Source of the DNA: Candidatus Sulfopaludibacter sp. SbA3
GTDB taxonomy: Bacteria > Acidobacteriota > Vicinamibacteria > Vicinamibacterales > UBA2999
Reading direction: 5' to 3'
NCBI GenBank assembly: GCA_945903265.1
Contig: CAMDNQ010000010.1
Span: 70,372-134,371 of the forward strand
Length of the DNA: 64,000 nt
The notes beneath the pieces were generated by a model, which searched no databases, had not been told where the DNA came from, and was given only the letters and a program-made list of their open reading frames with translations. The stretch's first letter is position 1. Each line of letters starts with the position of its first letter. Both the position numbers and the translations under genes were made by a program. Positions 27,577-36,219 of the stretch are shown here, in pieces.

Positions 27577-28259
27577 GACAAGGCGCTTCGAGCGAACGTG
27601 GCTTTACGCTGATCGAGTTCATGATCGCGGGGCTGATCACGACCGTGGTGCTCGGCGGCACGATGATGCTCGCGTCACAGCTCCAGCAGGCCTACACCAC
27701 TCAACTGGATGACGCGGCGGTCGAGGAAGAGGCGCGCTTCTCGCTCGACTGGATCGAACAGGCCCTGCGCAATGCCGGGAGCAACCCGTACTCGATCAAC
27801 AGCCTGGTGTCGTCCTGCCCAGGCGCGGGGACGTTCGCGGCAATCGACATTGACGGTGACGCAGACGGGGACCTCGTGACGACCGACGATATTCGCATCC
27901 TCGCGGACATCAGCCCGCCGAATGGCCTCATCGGAAGCACGGTCGCCGGTGCCTGCGATCCAACCAGCACAAACGAGGACATCACCATCGCCTTCGACAA
28001 CGCGAACCTTGTCCTCACGCGGCAGGACAATACGGTCGACGCCAACCCGGTCGTGATGACCGAGCCGATTATCACGGCCGTGCAGTTTGCCTATTTCCTG
28101 GCGGACGGCGTGACCGCCACCGCCAACGAAAACCTCGTGTCGTACGTGCGGGTACGCGTCACCGGCCAATCGGTGCCAAAACAGAACATCTACGACGTCG
28201 ATAACGCGTTCACGACCACCACGCTCGAAACGATGGTCCGCATTCGGATTCGATCATGA
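27570..28259 (+). CDS. PilW-like minor prepilin with calcium-binding-like loop, set B
   Basis: A 229-residue prepilin: MVRQGASSERG then FTLIEFMIAGLITTVVLGG with Glu+5, and the PilW-like VEEEARFSLDWIEQALRNAG. Residues about 89-100 contain DIDGDADGD, an Asp/Gly loop like thrombospondin-3 or dockerin calcium sites. Two cysteines (SSCPGAG and AGACDPT) flank this part and could form a disulfide. The start overlaps the PilV stop by 7 nt and the stop overlaps the PilX start as ATGATGA. Confidence 0.75.
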   Translation: MVRQGASSERGFTLIEFMIAGLITTVVLGGTMMLASQLQQAYTTQLDDAAVEEEARFSLDWIEQALRNAGSNPYSINSLVSSCPGAGTFAAIDIDGDADGDLVTTDDIRILADISPPNGLIGSTVAGACDPTSTNEDITIAFDNANLVLTRQDNTVDANPVVMTEPIITAVQFAYFLADGVTATANENLVSYVRVRVTGQSVPKQNIYDVDNAFTTTTLETMVRIRIRS

Positions 28260-29620
28260 TGACTGAGCACAGACGCGCCGCCCGCCGCGATTCCGAGCGA
28301 GGATCCGCGATCATCACCGTCCTGCTGCTCCTGCTGCTCATGACGGGGCTGGCCGCCGCCCTCACCGTCAGCGGCCGGACGGAATCGCTCATTACCCGGA
28401 ACCACCAGTCCCGCGCGCAGGCCCGCGCTGCGGCGGAGGCCGGCCTGAATCACGCCGTGCAAATCGCGGTCGACTACCTGCAGACGGTTGATCCGGTGAA
28501 TATCCCCGGCGCGCTGGACGCCCTGCTCGTCAATCCGGTCGCGCTCGCCGGCGTCGCCTTCGCCACGCCGACGGCTGTGGCAGGCGCGATCGACGCCGCC
28601 ACCTCGTACCAGGTGTTCCTCATGGACGAGGACGATCCGGACCGCGGCGCGGCGGCGACGAATCTCACCGCCGACGCCGATGCCGACAACGATGAAGACG
28701 GCGCCGAACTGACAGACAACAACAGGACACTCGTATTCCGGGCGATCGGCACAGCGCAGGGTGGCGCCACCGTGACGCTGGAAGCGCTGATTTCGCCTGT
28801 TGAACTTGGCGCGATCGTCGCCGACGGCGATCTCGACATTTCCGGGAGCGTGTCGATTACGGGTGGAGACGATGCCGACGTCCATTCAAATGGCGATCTC
28901 ACGATCGACGGCAGCGCGACCGTCGACTCCGGCGGCATGACGTCGACCGGCGAATACGACGGGCCTGCGCCTGGCTACGGTGGCGCCGCTGAAAAGCCGC
29001 TGCCCCAGGTCAGTGCGGAGGATTACAAGCACCACGCCGACTATGTGCTGACGGACATGGGCGCGTTGACGTGCAACAGCGCTGGAGGCTGCACCAGTCC
29101 GGCGACCGGCGTGGCGTATGGCTACGGCGCCACCATGTGTACCGCTGCTGCGAGCGGCAACGGCTGCCGGGCGGACTGGGGATGGCGCTTCGCGGGCGGC
29201 GCCTGGTCGATGGGCAGCGCCGGTACGCCGCAGAACGGCACGTTCTACGTCGAGACCGACGTCAGCATCTCGTCGGGACCGACGCTCACGATGACGCTCA
29301 TCGCGGAAGGGTCGATCGACATCAGCGGGAGTCCGAACCTCACGGCACACACAAACGAGCTGCTGTTCGTCACCGACGGCGATCTCGATATCTCCGGGGG
29401 CGTCGATACCGATGTCATCGCTCAAGGCCAGATGCTCGTCCACGAGCAGTTGAGCATCAGCGGCAACGCCACGCTGGGCGGCCAGATCATCGTCGAGGAT
29501 GCGGCCAACAACCACAGCCTCGTTGACAGCAACTCGATTTCCGGCAACGTCACGATCAACTACAACGGCACGCTCGGCACCAACCAGTTCTTCGTTACCG
29601 GCTGGCGGGAAGTCCGCTAG
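28256..29620 (+). CDS. PilX-type pilus protein with C-terminal beta-solenoid repeats, set B
   Basis: Residues 1-60 are PilX-like: a basic start, hydrophobic helix SAIITVLLLLLLMTGLAAALTV and the QSRAQARAAAEAGLNHA segment. An acidic loop (DADADNDEDGAE, about 140-150) may bind calcium. The rest (about 184-454) is repetitive: DGDLDISGSVSI, NGDLTIDGSATV, EGSIDISGSPNL, DGDLDISGGVDT, EQLSISGNATLG and SNSISGNVTI, which fits a beta-solenoid. Four cysteines form two close pairs in the middle. This large, probably surface-exposed module suggests an adhesin or tip protein. It overlaps the convergent PilS-like gene by 26 bp. Confidence 0.75.
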   Translation: MMTEHRRAARRDSERGSAIITVLLLLLLMTGLAAALTVSGRTESLITRNHQSRAQARAAAEAGLNHAVQIAVDYLQTVDPVNIPGALDALLVNPVALAGVAFATPTAVAGAIDAATSYQVFLMDEDDPDRGAAATNLTADADADNDEDGAELTDNNRTLVFRAIGTAQGGATVTLEALISPVELGAIVADGDLDISGSVSITGGDDADVHSNGDLTIDGSATVDSGGMTSTGEYDGPAPGYGGAAEKPLPQVSAEDYKHHADYVLTDMGALTCNSAGGCTSPATGVAYGYGATMCTAAASGNGCRADWGWRFAGGAWSMGSAGTPQNGTFYVETDVSISSGPTLTMTLIAEGSIDISGSPNLTAHTNELLFVTDGDLDISGGVDTDVIAQGQMLVHEQLSISGNATLGGQIIVEDAANNHSLVDSNSISGNVTINYNGTLGTNQFFVTGWREVR

Positions 29621-30860
29621 CCGGGAACGTCAGCTCGACGGCCGCGCCTCCGGCGGCCGACTGCCCCACCGAGACACGGCCGTTGTGCATCACCACAATC
29701 TCCTGCACGAGTGACAGTCCGAGCCCGGTCCCCCTGGCGCGCGTCGTGAAGAACGGCTGAAACACCCGCTCCCGATCCGCCGCCGGAATGCCCGGGCCGT
29801 TGTCTTCGACCGTAATCCGGCCGACGCCGCGGGCATCAATCACACCTCTGATCGCAATGCGAGGTTCGAGACCGGCCGTCGCGCAGGCCTCGGCCGCATT
29901 CCGAATGAGATTGCCGAACACCTGGCGCAGCAGCGCGTCGTCGCCATCGGTCGGCGCGAAGTCGCCTGACACGTCGACGCGCGTGCCCGCGGGAAGCTCC
30001 TGGCGGAGGTCGTCAGCCGCGCGCTGCGCGATGCGCCCCAGATCCACCGGAGCAAACGAGAGCCGTTCGGGACGAGCGAAGTTGAGGAAGTTCGTGACGA
30101 CCTGGCCCAGCGTGTCGGCCTCCTGGCGAATGCCTTCGACGTAAGGCCGATAGGTTGCCGGCACCGACGAAGGGTCGATCAAGCGGCTGTACCCGTGAAT
30201 GGTCGCCAGGCCATTCCGGAATTCATGCGCGATCCCGGCGGTCAGCTCGCCCAGACGCGCGAGCGTCTCCTTGAGCCGCAGCTGCTCTTCGAGCTCGACG
30301 ACGTTGGTCAGGTCCGAGAACAGGCAGATGACGCCGTGGTCTCGCCCGCTCCCGAGGGGCGACACGCTCACGCCAAAGTGGGACGCCGCGCCGTTCGCGG
30401 CAATCTGGATGGATCGCCGGACGATCGGGTTGGCCCCCTGCAGTGCCTCGGCGATGACATCACGCAGCGGCGCCGCATCCTGCAGCAGCACGTCGTACGA
30501 CGTGCCGACCGGATCGGCCGCGATATCGAGCAGTCTGCGCGCCGCGGGATTGAGAATCTCTATGCGGCCGTCTCTGTCGACGACAAGGAGCCCCGCCGTC
30601 AGGCTTTCCACGATCTGATGACTGAGGCGCTCGGACGCGGCGGCGCGCGCGCTCATCGCCTGCTCCTGCGCGCGAAGCTTCGAGACAGCCTCCTGCAGCG
30701 CGCCGGAAAGCATCGCCACTTCCGAGCCACCGGTCTGGCGCATCCGGCGCTTCGCGTCGCGCACGCCGGCAACCAGTCTGAGCAGCGTAAAGGTCAGGAT
30801 GCCGGCAAACACGGCGACCATCACCGTGAGCCCGAGGAAGGCGTAACCGTACTCGGTCAC
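29595..30860 (-). CDS. PAS-containing sensor histidine kinase, PilS-like
   Basis: GTG 30860, sharing bases with the prepilin peptidase stop (GTGA), gives 421 residues. One membrane helix (about 8-28) is followed by a coiled coil, a PAS domain (about 80-190, LTAGLLVVDRDGRIEILNP), the HisKA helix with phospho-acceptor His212 in AGIAHEFRN, and an ATPase domain with N box NLIRNAAEA and DNGPGIP / GTGLGLSL. The tracked ORF runs to 31595 only because the peptidase gene is open in this frame. PilS normally has six membrane helices, so this is a simpler sensor. Its place in the pilus cluster makes it the likely partner of the PilR-like regulator, though the two genes are not adjacent. Confidence 0.85.
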   Translation of the reverse strand: MTEYGYAFLGLTVMVAVFAGILTFTLLRLVAGVRDAKRRMRQTGGSEVAMLSGALQEAVSKLRAQEQAMSARAAASERLSHQIVESLTAGLLVVDRDGRIEILNPAARRLLDIAADPVGTSYDVLLQDAAPLRDVIAEALQGANPIVRRSIQIAANGAASHFGVSVSPLGSGRDHGVICLFSDLTNVVELEEQLRLKETLARLGELTAGIAHEFRNGLATIHGYSRLIDPSSVPATYRPYVEGIRQEADTLGQVVTNFLNFARPERLSFAPVDLGRIAQRAADDLRQELPAGTRVDVSGDFAPTDGDDALLRQVFGNLIRNAAEACATAGLEPRIAIRGVIDARGVGRITVEDNGPGIPAADRERVFQPFFTTRARGTGLGLSLVQEIVVMHNGRVSVGQSAAGGAAVELTFPASGLPASR

Positions 30861-31627
30861 TGGTAGAACGACAGATACCAGGCGAGCAGCGGCTCGCCGA
30901 CCAGCGCGGCCGCCAGCGCGCCGAGCGCGAGAAAGGTTCCGAACGGCAGCGCCGCCTGCATCGTGCCGCGGCCGCTCGCCATCAATCCCACCCCCACGGC
31001 GGAGCCCGCAAACGACGCGAACATCAACGTGAGCAGCGTCAACGGCCAGCCGAGAAAGGCGCCGATCATCGCGAGCATCTTCACGTCTCCCATCCCCAGA
31101 CCTTCCTGTCCGCGGATCCGGTAGTACGCCTCGGCGATGGCAAAGAGCACCCCGGCGCCGATCGCAATTCCGATGAGCGACGAGATCCAGCCAGGCGGCA
31201 GGAACCAGCTGGCGGCAAAGCCGGCCGCGATGCCGGGCAGCGTAATGACATTGGGCAGGATCTGGTGCTCGAGATCGATGGCGAACAGCACGATGAGGGC
31301 GCACGCGAAGACTAGCCGGACGGCGAGAAGCGCGGAGAACCCGTAGACGAACAAGGCCCCGACGAAGACGACGGCGGTGATCGCCTCGACGAGCGGGTAG
31401 ACGATCGAGATGCGCGTGCCGCAGGTGCGGCAGCGCCCGCGGAGCACCATCCAGCTGGCCACCGGGATGTTCTCGAACCACGCAAGGTGGCGGCCGCAGG
31501 CCATGCACCGGGAACCGGGCCAGGCCACCGACTCCCGTCGGGGCAATCGATAGATGCAGACATTCAGGAAGCTGCCGACCACGAGCCCGGCGCACGCGAA
31601 CGCGAGTATCAGCGGGATCGCGATCAC
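30857..31627 (-). CDS. pilD: Prepilin peptidase / N-methyltransferase
   Basis: Cleaves and N-methylates prepilins at the inner membrane. All hallmarks are present: the N-terminal GSFLNVCIYRLPR, two CxxC pairs (CMAC and CRTC) for the methylase domain, and the two catalytic aspartates in AIDLEHQILPN and GMGDVKMLAMIG, with about eight membrane segments. GTG 31627 overlaps the stop of the upstream gene (GTGA) and the length of 256 residues is normal. Substrates in the window are the major pilin and the F-type minor prepilins. Confidence 0.95.
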   Translation of the reverse strand: MIAIPLILAFACAGLVVGSFLNVCIYRLPRRESVAWPGSRCMACGRHLAWFENIPVASWMVLRGRCRTCGTRISIVYPLVEAITAVVFVGALFVYGFSALLAVRLVFACALIVLFAIDLEHQILPNVITLPGIAAGFAASWFLPPGWISSLIGIAIGAGVLFAIAEAYYRIRGQEGLGMGDVKMLAMIGAFLGWPLTLLTLMFASFAGSAVGVGLMASGRGTMQAALPFGTFLALGALAAALVGEPLLAWYLSFYQ

Positions 31628-32532
31628 TGAATCAGGCGCTGCGGCTCGCGCGGCAGCGGAGACAACCGCGACCCCTCCCCCAGCGCCACGCTGCCGGCTT
31701 CGAGCCGATAGGGCACTCCCGTCGGATCGACCGGGAGGCTGCGCAGGTAGCCGGCGCGGCCCAGATCGTCCCAGCTGCGCGGCACCGCCCCGTAACGTTG
31801 CTGGAAGGCCCCCACGATCTGGAAGAGTTGATCGATCTGATCCATGGCGTCGAGCTGCTGCAGACGCCGCACGGCCTCATTGCGGAATGCCTCGTTCACT
31901 CCGGTGCGCGCGACTTCCTGCCACAGCAGGCGCGATGACTGCCGGTTGCCCCCTTCCGCCAGCGTCGTCGCGGCCAGCTGCGCGAGCCAGAATGGCGCGC
32001 CCGGGAGGTCGCCGGCGCGCTGGAACCATTCGGCCGCCTGCGCGTAGTCGTGACGCCACCAGTAATGGACGAACCCGATCCACTGGGCAAACTCCCACTT
32101 GTCCGGCTGCACCCGCAGTCCTTTTTCGAGCAGGACGATGGCGAGATCCGGCCGCCCCGGTCCGTCCGGCGGAGCCTCGGCCAGGAATGTCGAACCGAAG
32201 TAGTACGCCACGTTGAAGCGAGGGTCGAGCGAGGTCGTGAGATCCAGCAGCGGATACAGAAGGTCGTACTGCTTGTTCGGATCCGTCGAAAGCCTGGTGC
32301 CGCCGTAGTGCTGGACCGCGCGAATCCAGTACAGGTCGGCGAGCACAGCGTCGTAGGACAAGGCCATGCGCGACATCGCCGCCGGCGATCGCACGTACAG
32401 CAGATTCTCGGCGGTGTCGGGCGTCGCGGCTTCGAGCCGCCCCTGCGTGTGCTGCAGACTGACGATGGCCGCCATGAGTGCGACCACGAGCGCCCCGGAC
32501 ATCCAGGCCCCCCGGGGATCGGACCGCGTCAC
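31624..32532 (-). CDS. TPR-like inner-membrane protein, possible PilG counterpart
   Basis: GTG 32532 (overlapping the permease stop as GTGA) gives 302 residues. A single N-terminal membrane helix (MSGALVVALMAAIVSL) is followed by helical repeats rich in Tyr and Trp (AQWIGFVHYWWRHDYAQAAEWF) that resemble TPRs, and a C-terminal segment with GAVPRSWDDLGRAGYL. In Myxococcus the order pilA-pilG-pilH-pilI-pilD places an uncharacterised protein next to a pilus ABC transporter, and this gene could be its equivalent. That assignment rests on order and is not a sequence match I can prove. Confidence 0.58.
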   Translation of the reverse strand: MTRSDPRGAWMSGALVVALMAAIVSLQHTQGRLEAATPDTAENLLYVRSPAAMSRMALSYDAVLADLYWIRAVQHYGGTRLSTDPNKQYDLLYPLLDLTTSLDPRFNVAYYFGSTFLAEAPPDGPGRPDLAIVLLEKGLRVQPDKWEFAQWIGFVHYWWRHDYAQAAEWFQRAGDLPGAPFWLAQLAATTLAEGGNRQSSRLLWQEVARTGVNEAFRNEAVRRLQQLDAMDQIDQLFQIVGAFQQRYGAVPRSWDDLGRAGYLRSLPVDPTGVPYRLEAGSVALGEGSRLSPLPREPQRLIQ

Positions 32533-33344
32533 TTGAAGTCCCGCCTGGTGAACACGAGCACGGACCCCGTCAGCAGGAGCGCGATGTACGCGAGGCCGTA
32601 CGCGACTGTCACCGCCAGATAGCCCGGTGCGATCGGGAGCGCGTACACGACCTGCGATTTGATGTCGAACGCGGCGAAATTCGGCAGCAGGTAGTAAAGC
32701 GCTCGCGCCAGGCCCGCCGCGACCGGCGACTCCACGATGTTCTCGAAATTCCGAAGGTCGGCATTGAAGTGGCCGATGACCCACAGTCCGAAGGTGAGCG
32801 CAGCCGACAGGAAGGGGCTCGAGAAGGTGGAAAAGAAGAGCGCGATGGCCGTCACGAGCAGCAGTTCGACGACAATCAGGGCGACCGCGCGCAGCATGCC
32901 GGCATCGAGGGCAGGGGCCGCCCATACCGATTTCTGTTCCTCGGTGAACTGCGCGTCCATGTAACCCAGCACCAGATACAGCGCGGCGGTCATCACCACG
33001 ACGTTGACGAGCAGCGTCAGCGCCAGGCCCGCGTACTTGCCCAGGATGAACTCGCGCCGTCCCAGCGGCTTCGACAGCAGGCTGTAGATGCTGCGGCGTT
33101 CCACTTCCTTCCAGACCAGGCCGATGCCGATGAAGACGGCAATGAGCAGACCGAACGTGCCGATGGCCGCAAGGCCGAGATCCTTGATGATCTTGACGTC
33201 CTGTCCCGCCGTCAGCTGGCCAATCAGGTAGGCCGCCCCCATGAGAATGACGGCGAAGGCGACGAGGTTGTACAGCACCTTGTCGCGCACGGACTCCTTG
33301 AAGACGTTGATGGCCACGTGGGCGATGATCCGCATGTCAGCCAT
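32529..33344 (-). CDS. ABC-2-type transporter permease, possible PilI counterpart
   Basis: A 271-residue membrane protein with six hydrophobic segments of the ABC-2 type, starting MADMRIIAHVAINVFKESVRDKVLYN. The tracked start at 33431 is extra noise; ATG 33344 overlaps the ATPase stop by 8 nt. The ATPase-permease pair lies between the major pilin and prepilin peptidase genes. In Myxococcus, pilH and pilI encode such a pair and are needed for pili, so a role in pilus assembly is plausible. The substrate is unknown. Confidence 0.75.
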   Translation of the reverse strand: MADMRIIAHVAINVFKESVRDKVLYNLVAFAVILMGAAYLIGQLTAGQDVKIIKDLGLAAIGTFGLLIAVFIGIGLVWKEVERRSIYSLLSKPLGRREFILGKYAGLALTLLVNVVVMTAALYLVLGYMDAQFTEEQKSVWAAPALDAGMLRAVALIVVELLLVTAIALFFSTFSSPFLSAALTFGLWVIGHFNADLRNFENIVESPVAAGLARALYYLLPNFAAFDIKSQVVYALPIAPGYLAVTVAYGLAYIALLLTGSVLVFTRRDFK

Positions 33345-34290
33345 TGGACGAACGCTGTGCTCCGGTGACCTGCCGCATGAAAAAGTCCTCGAGCGTCTCT
33401 CGAATGGGCGTGAGCGACACCAGCTGCGCACCTGAGGCGGTCAACGTCGCCAGCACGCGCTCGGGTGCCGCCGACGCCGGCAGTTCCATCGCGAAGCGCT
33501 GGCCGTCGATAGGGACGGCGTTGACGATCTCCCTGTCCGCGCGCGCCTGCGACAGCGCGTCCGGCGTCACCCCCGACATGACAAGCTCCCACCCGCGTAC
33601 CTGAAACGCGAGCAGCTCGCTCAGCTGCCCCGACGCCACAAGCCGGCCCGCGGCCACGATGGCGACGCGGCTGCACAGCGCCTCGGCATCGGCGAGCACG
33701 TGTGAGCTGAAGAAGACGGTGCACCCCCGGTCGCGCAGCTGGAGGATCAGCTGCCGGATCTCGCGGCGGCCGAGCGGGTCGAGACCAGACATCGGCTCGT
33801 CGAAGAACACGACGTCGGGATCGTTGATGAGCGCCTGGGCGATCCCCACGCGCTGGATCATGCCCTTCGAAAACTTCCGGAGCTGGAGGCGGCGCTCGGC
33901 GCCGATGCCGACGGTGTCGAGAAGCGACGCCGCACGGCGGCGGCGTTCGGCAGCCGGATATCCGAACAGACCGGCGAAATACTCGAGGAGCTCTTCCGCC
34001 GTGAGGTAATCGTAGAAATACGGATTCTCCGGCAGGTATCCGATGCGCCGCCTCACCTCGACGTCGCCGACCGGGCGGCCAAGAATCTCCGCGCGGCCGG
34101 AGGAGGGGTACATCAGCTGCATGAGCAGCTTGAGGGTTGTCGTCTTGCCGGCGCCGTTCGGGCCCAGGAACCCGAATACTTCGCCCGTACGGACCGTGAG
34201 CGAGAGTCGGTCGAGGGCGATGTAGGGGCGCGGACGCCAGAAGCCGACGCGGTAGTGCTTGGTCAGGTCCTCTGTTCGAATGGCGTCCAT
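33337..34290 (-). CDS. ABC transporter ATP-binding protein, possible PilH counterpart
   Basis: A 317-residue ABC ATPase with Walker A GPNGAGKTTT, Q-loop YLPENPYFYD, signature FSKGMIQRVG, Walker B VVFFDEPMSGLDP and the switch His in FFSSH, then a C-terminal regulatory domain of about 80 residues. It is of the ABC-2 export family (NatA/CcmA-like). ATG 34290 is 3 nt after the VKOR-DsbA fusion. The permease follows with an 8-nt overlap. Because of the position in the pilus cluster it probably supports pilus biogenesis, as pilH does in Myxococcus. Confidence 0.85.
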   Translation of the reverse strand: MDAIRTEDLTKHYRVGFWRPRPYIALDRLSLTVRTGEVFGFLGPNGAGKTTTLKLLMQLMYPSSGRAEILGRPVGDVEVRRRIGYLPENPYFYDYLTAEELLEYFAGLFGYPAAERRRRAASLLDTVGIGAERRLQLRKFSKGMIQRVGIAQALINDPDVVFFDEPMSGLDPLGRREIRQLILQLRDRGCTVFFSSHVLADAEALCSRVAIVAAGRLVASGQLSELLAFQVRGWELVMSGVTPDALSQARADREIVNAVPIDGQRFAMELPASAAPERVLATLTASGAQLVSLTPIRETLEDFFMRQVTGAQRSSNG

Positions 34291-34293
34291 CGG

Positions 34294-35502
34294 TTACTGC
34301 GTGGCCGGCTGGGTCCTTTTCAGCTCGTAAGCAATCGCCGCGTCGAAATACGACGGCCGCAACGTGGAGGCGATCCGGATCCCGTTGATGAAAAAGGTTG
34401 GCGTACCCGTGATCTGCAGCTTCTGCCCCAGCTGGGCGTCACTCCGGACCGCGTTCAACACCGTCGGGTACTTCGCGTCGAAGTCGGTGACCTGGGCGAT
34501 ATCGGCGAGCGCCGTCTTCACGGTATCGCGCGTCAGCGTCGACTGATTATCGAACAGCCAGGCCTCCATCTCTCGATGGCGATTCTTCTCGCGCGCAAGC
34601 CTGACAGCGACCGCCGCTTCGCACGCGGCGCCGTGAATGCCGCCGGTGTTGCACTCGGACTCCAGCGGATAATCCACGTTCAGGAAGGCGACTTGTCCGG
34701 GGTACTCAGATTCGTACTTCTGTTGAATCGATTTGTAGGCCACATAGGCCTGCCGGCACGCGGGACATTGAAAGTCGTTGAACTTGGCAACGACGACCTT
34801 CGCCCCCTCGGCCGGAAGGCCCAGATCGAGGCGAGGCTGCATGGCGAGCCAGGCTTCGAACTGCGCGGCTTCTTCGGCGCTCAGCACTTCCGTCGCCGCC
34901 GGAACCTCGGAGACCACACTGGCCGTGGCGCGCTGCTCTGTGGGGAACCAGAGCACCAGCGCGATGGCCGCAACAAGAAGGCCACCCGCCGCAGCCGCGG
35001 TCGCCGGACTCGCCAGGACATCCTGGAGATCCCGTCCCACTCGGCGAGGCAACGCAGACAGGTCCGAAGCCGCGGCGCCGGAGACGATAAACAGCCCGAT
35101 CACGGCCACATACATCGTCAGACAGAGTGGACACATCTGGCGGAGGACGAAGAAGGACGCATACCCGAGGTAGAGGACGCCGGCCAGTCCGATCGTCGAG
35201 AGCACGAAGATGTATCCCGCGACGCGTCCGGCCTTCTCGGACCCGGCGGGCCGCATGCCGAACACGCCGAGCAGCAGGACAGCGGCCGACCAGATGGCGC
35301 CACCGGCGGCAACAGGCACGCCGAAGAGATAGCCGAACCGGCTCGTCATCACGGCTTCGCAACTGACCGTTTCGCTGACGTCACAGAAGCTGGTGTAGGT
35401 CGGATCGGCCACCAGCCTGTAGTGCACATAGAGCGAGGCGACGGACGCCATGAGACCGGCGGCGGCCAGGAGCAGGATGAGGGTGCGCGCGTGCTTCTTC
35501 AT
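34294..35502 (-). CDS. Vitamin K epoxide reductase-thioredoxin (DsbA-like) fusion
   Basis: A 402-residue fused disulfide-forming protein. The N-terminal half is a VKOR domain with membrane helices, the Cys pair of FCDVSETVSCEAV and the active-site CxxC in QMCPLCLTMY. After a linker (about 165-215) the periplasmic domain is DsbA/thioredoxin-like with FNDFQCPACRQAY and the cis-Pro loop GTPTFFING. It should take electrons from folding proteins and pass them to quinone. ATG 35502 is chosen because MKKHARTL precedes the first helix; no clear ribosome site is seen. It lies directly downstream of the major pilin terminator and upstream of the ABC pair. The major pilin and most minor pilins have Cys pairs. 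Confidence 0.9.
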   Translation of the reverse strand: MKKHARTLILLLAAAGLMASVASLYVHYRLVADPTYTSFCDVSETVSCEAVMTSRFGYLFGVPVAAGGAIWSAAVLLLGVFGMRPAGSEKAGRVAGYIFVLSTIGLAGVLYLGYASFFVLRQMCPLCLTMYVAVIGLFIVSGAAASDLSALPRRVGRDLQDVLASPATAAAAGGLLVAAIALVLWFPTEQRATASVVSEVPAATEVLSAEEAAQFEAWLAMQPRLDLGLPAEGAKVVVAKFNDFQCPACRQAYVAYKSIQQKYESEYPGQVAFLNVDYPLESECNTGGIHGAACEAAVAVRLAREKNRHREMEAWLFDNQSTLTRDTVKTALADIAQVTDFDAKYPTVLNAVRSDAQLGQKLQITGTPTFFINGIRIASTLRPSYFDAAIAYELKRTQPATQ

Positions 35503-35538
35503 AGAGATGGTGGGAGGTATCCTGCGGCATCCTACAAC

Positions 35539-35580
35539 AAAAAGCCCCGGGCTCCGGGATATCACCCGAAGCCCGAGGCC
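35539..35580 (-). terminator. Intrinsic terminator after the major pilin
   Basis: Minus strand GCCTCGGGCTTCGGG-TGATAT-CCCGGAGCCCGGGGC, then TTTTT. The stem is about 15 bp with few mismatches. It lies 23 nt after the pilA stop and ahead of the VKOR fusion, so most pilin mRNA should end here, which explains how pilin can be made at high level while the downstream genes stay low. Confidence 0.85.
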
Positions 35581-35602
35581 TGGAGCTTGAAGCCCGAACC
35601 GC

Positions 35603-36136
35603 TTACTGGAGGGCGATGCCGCCGGCGATCGTCGCGATGGCCGCGTTGTCCTGACGAATCACGCCAGACTCGTTGGTCGCGAAGAAACGGGTCCCGGTCG
35701 TACCGAGAGTCTGCGGCAAGGCGGTCGCGTAGAACTGGGTCTGGGTCGCAACGGCGCTGAGGCAGATGTCAGCCGCGAGCACCGCGGCGCCCGCCGGACC
35801 AGCGGCATTCGTAAAGGTGTAGCCGCTCTTGGCCGTTCCGCCGTTGAACGCGAGGGCAAGATCGGCGGGCACGAAGGCCGGGGTATTCGCGACCGGAGCT
35901 GTGACCAGTCCCGTCGCTGCCGCGCTAATGTCGTAGCCGCCGCCGCCACAGCTCGAGGCGTACGTCGCCTGCGCGCTGCTGATGGTGCGAATCGAGCCGA
36001 TGGCCGACGCCTCGTTACCCGACATGCGGGCGCGGAGCAGACCGGGGATCGCGATCGCCGCAATGATGCCGATGATGGCCACGACGATCAGCAGTTCGAT
36101 CAGCGTGAAACCCTTGTTGTCCTGAATCTTCTTCAT
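35603..36136 (-). CDS. pilA: Type IVa major pilin
   Basis: ATG 36136 gives MKKIQDNKG then FTLIELLIVVAIIGIIAAIAIPGLLRARMSGNEASAIGSIRTI, a textbook type IVa leader, cleavage site and N-terminal helix, with Glu+5. GGAG is 8 nt upstream. The 177-residue protein has Gly/Ala/Thr-rich beta strands and two cysteines (SSCGGGG and ADICLSA) that could form the usual disulfide. A sigma-54-like promoter lies about 72 nt upstream of the start codon and a strong terminator follows. The tracked start at 36223 is rejected. Confidence 0.93.
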   Translation of the reverse strand: MKKIQDNKGFTLIELLIVVAIIGIIAAIAIPGLLRARMSGNEASAIGSIRTISSAQATYASSCGGGGYDISAAATGLVTAPVANTPAFVPADLALAFNGGTAKSGYTFTNAAGPAGAAVLAADICLSAVATQTQFYATALPQTLGTTGTRFFATNESGVIRQDNAAIATIAGGIALQ

Positions 36137-36219
36137 TCCAGTGCTCCTCAAATGTGGTGTCCGTGATACCGGCCGCCGGAGAGTGCCTCTCGGCACCGGC
36201 AGCGAACGGGCTCCATATC

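Noticed and set aside
29595-31595. 666-aa ORF treated as one protein
   Set aside because: The N-terminal part lies over the prepilin peptidase gene in another frame; the kinase starts at GTG 30860.
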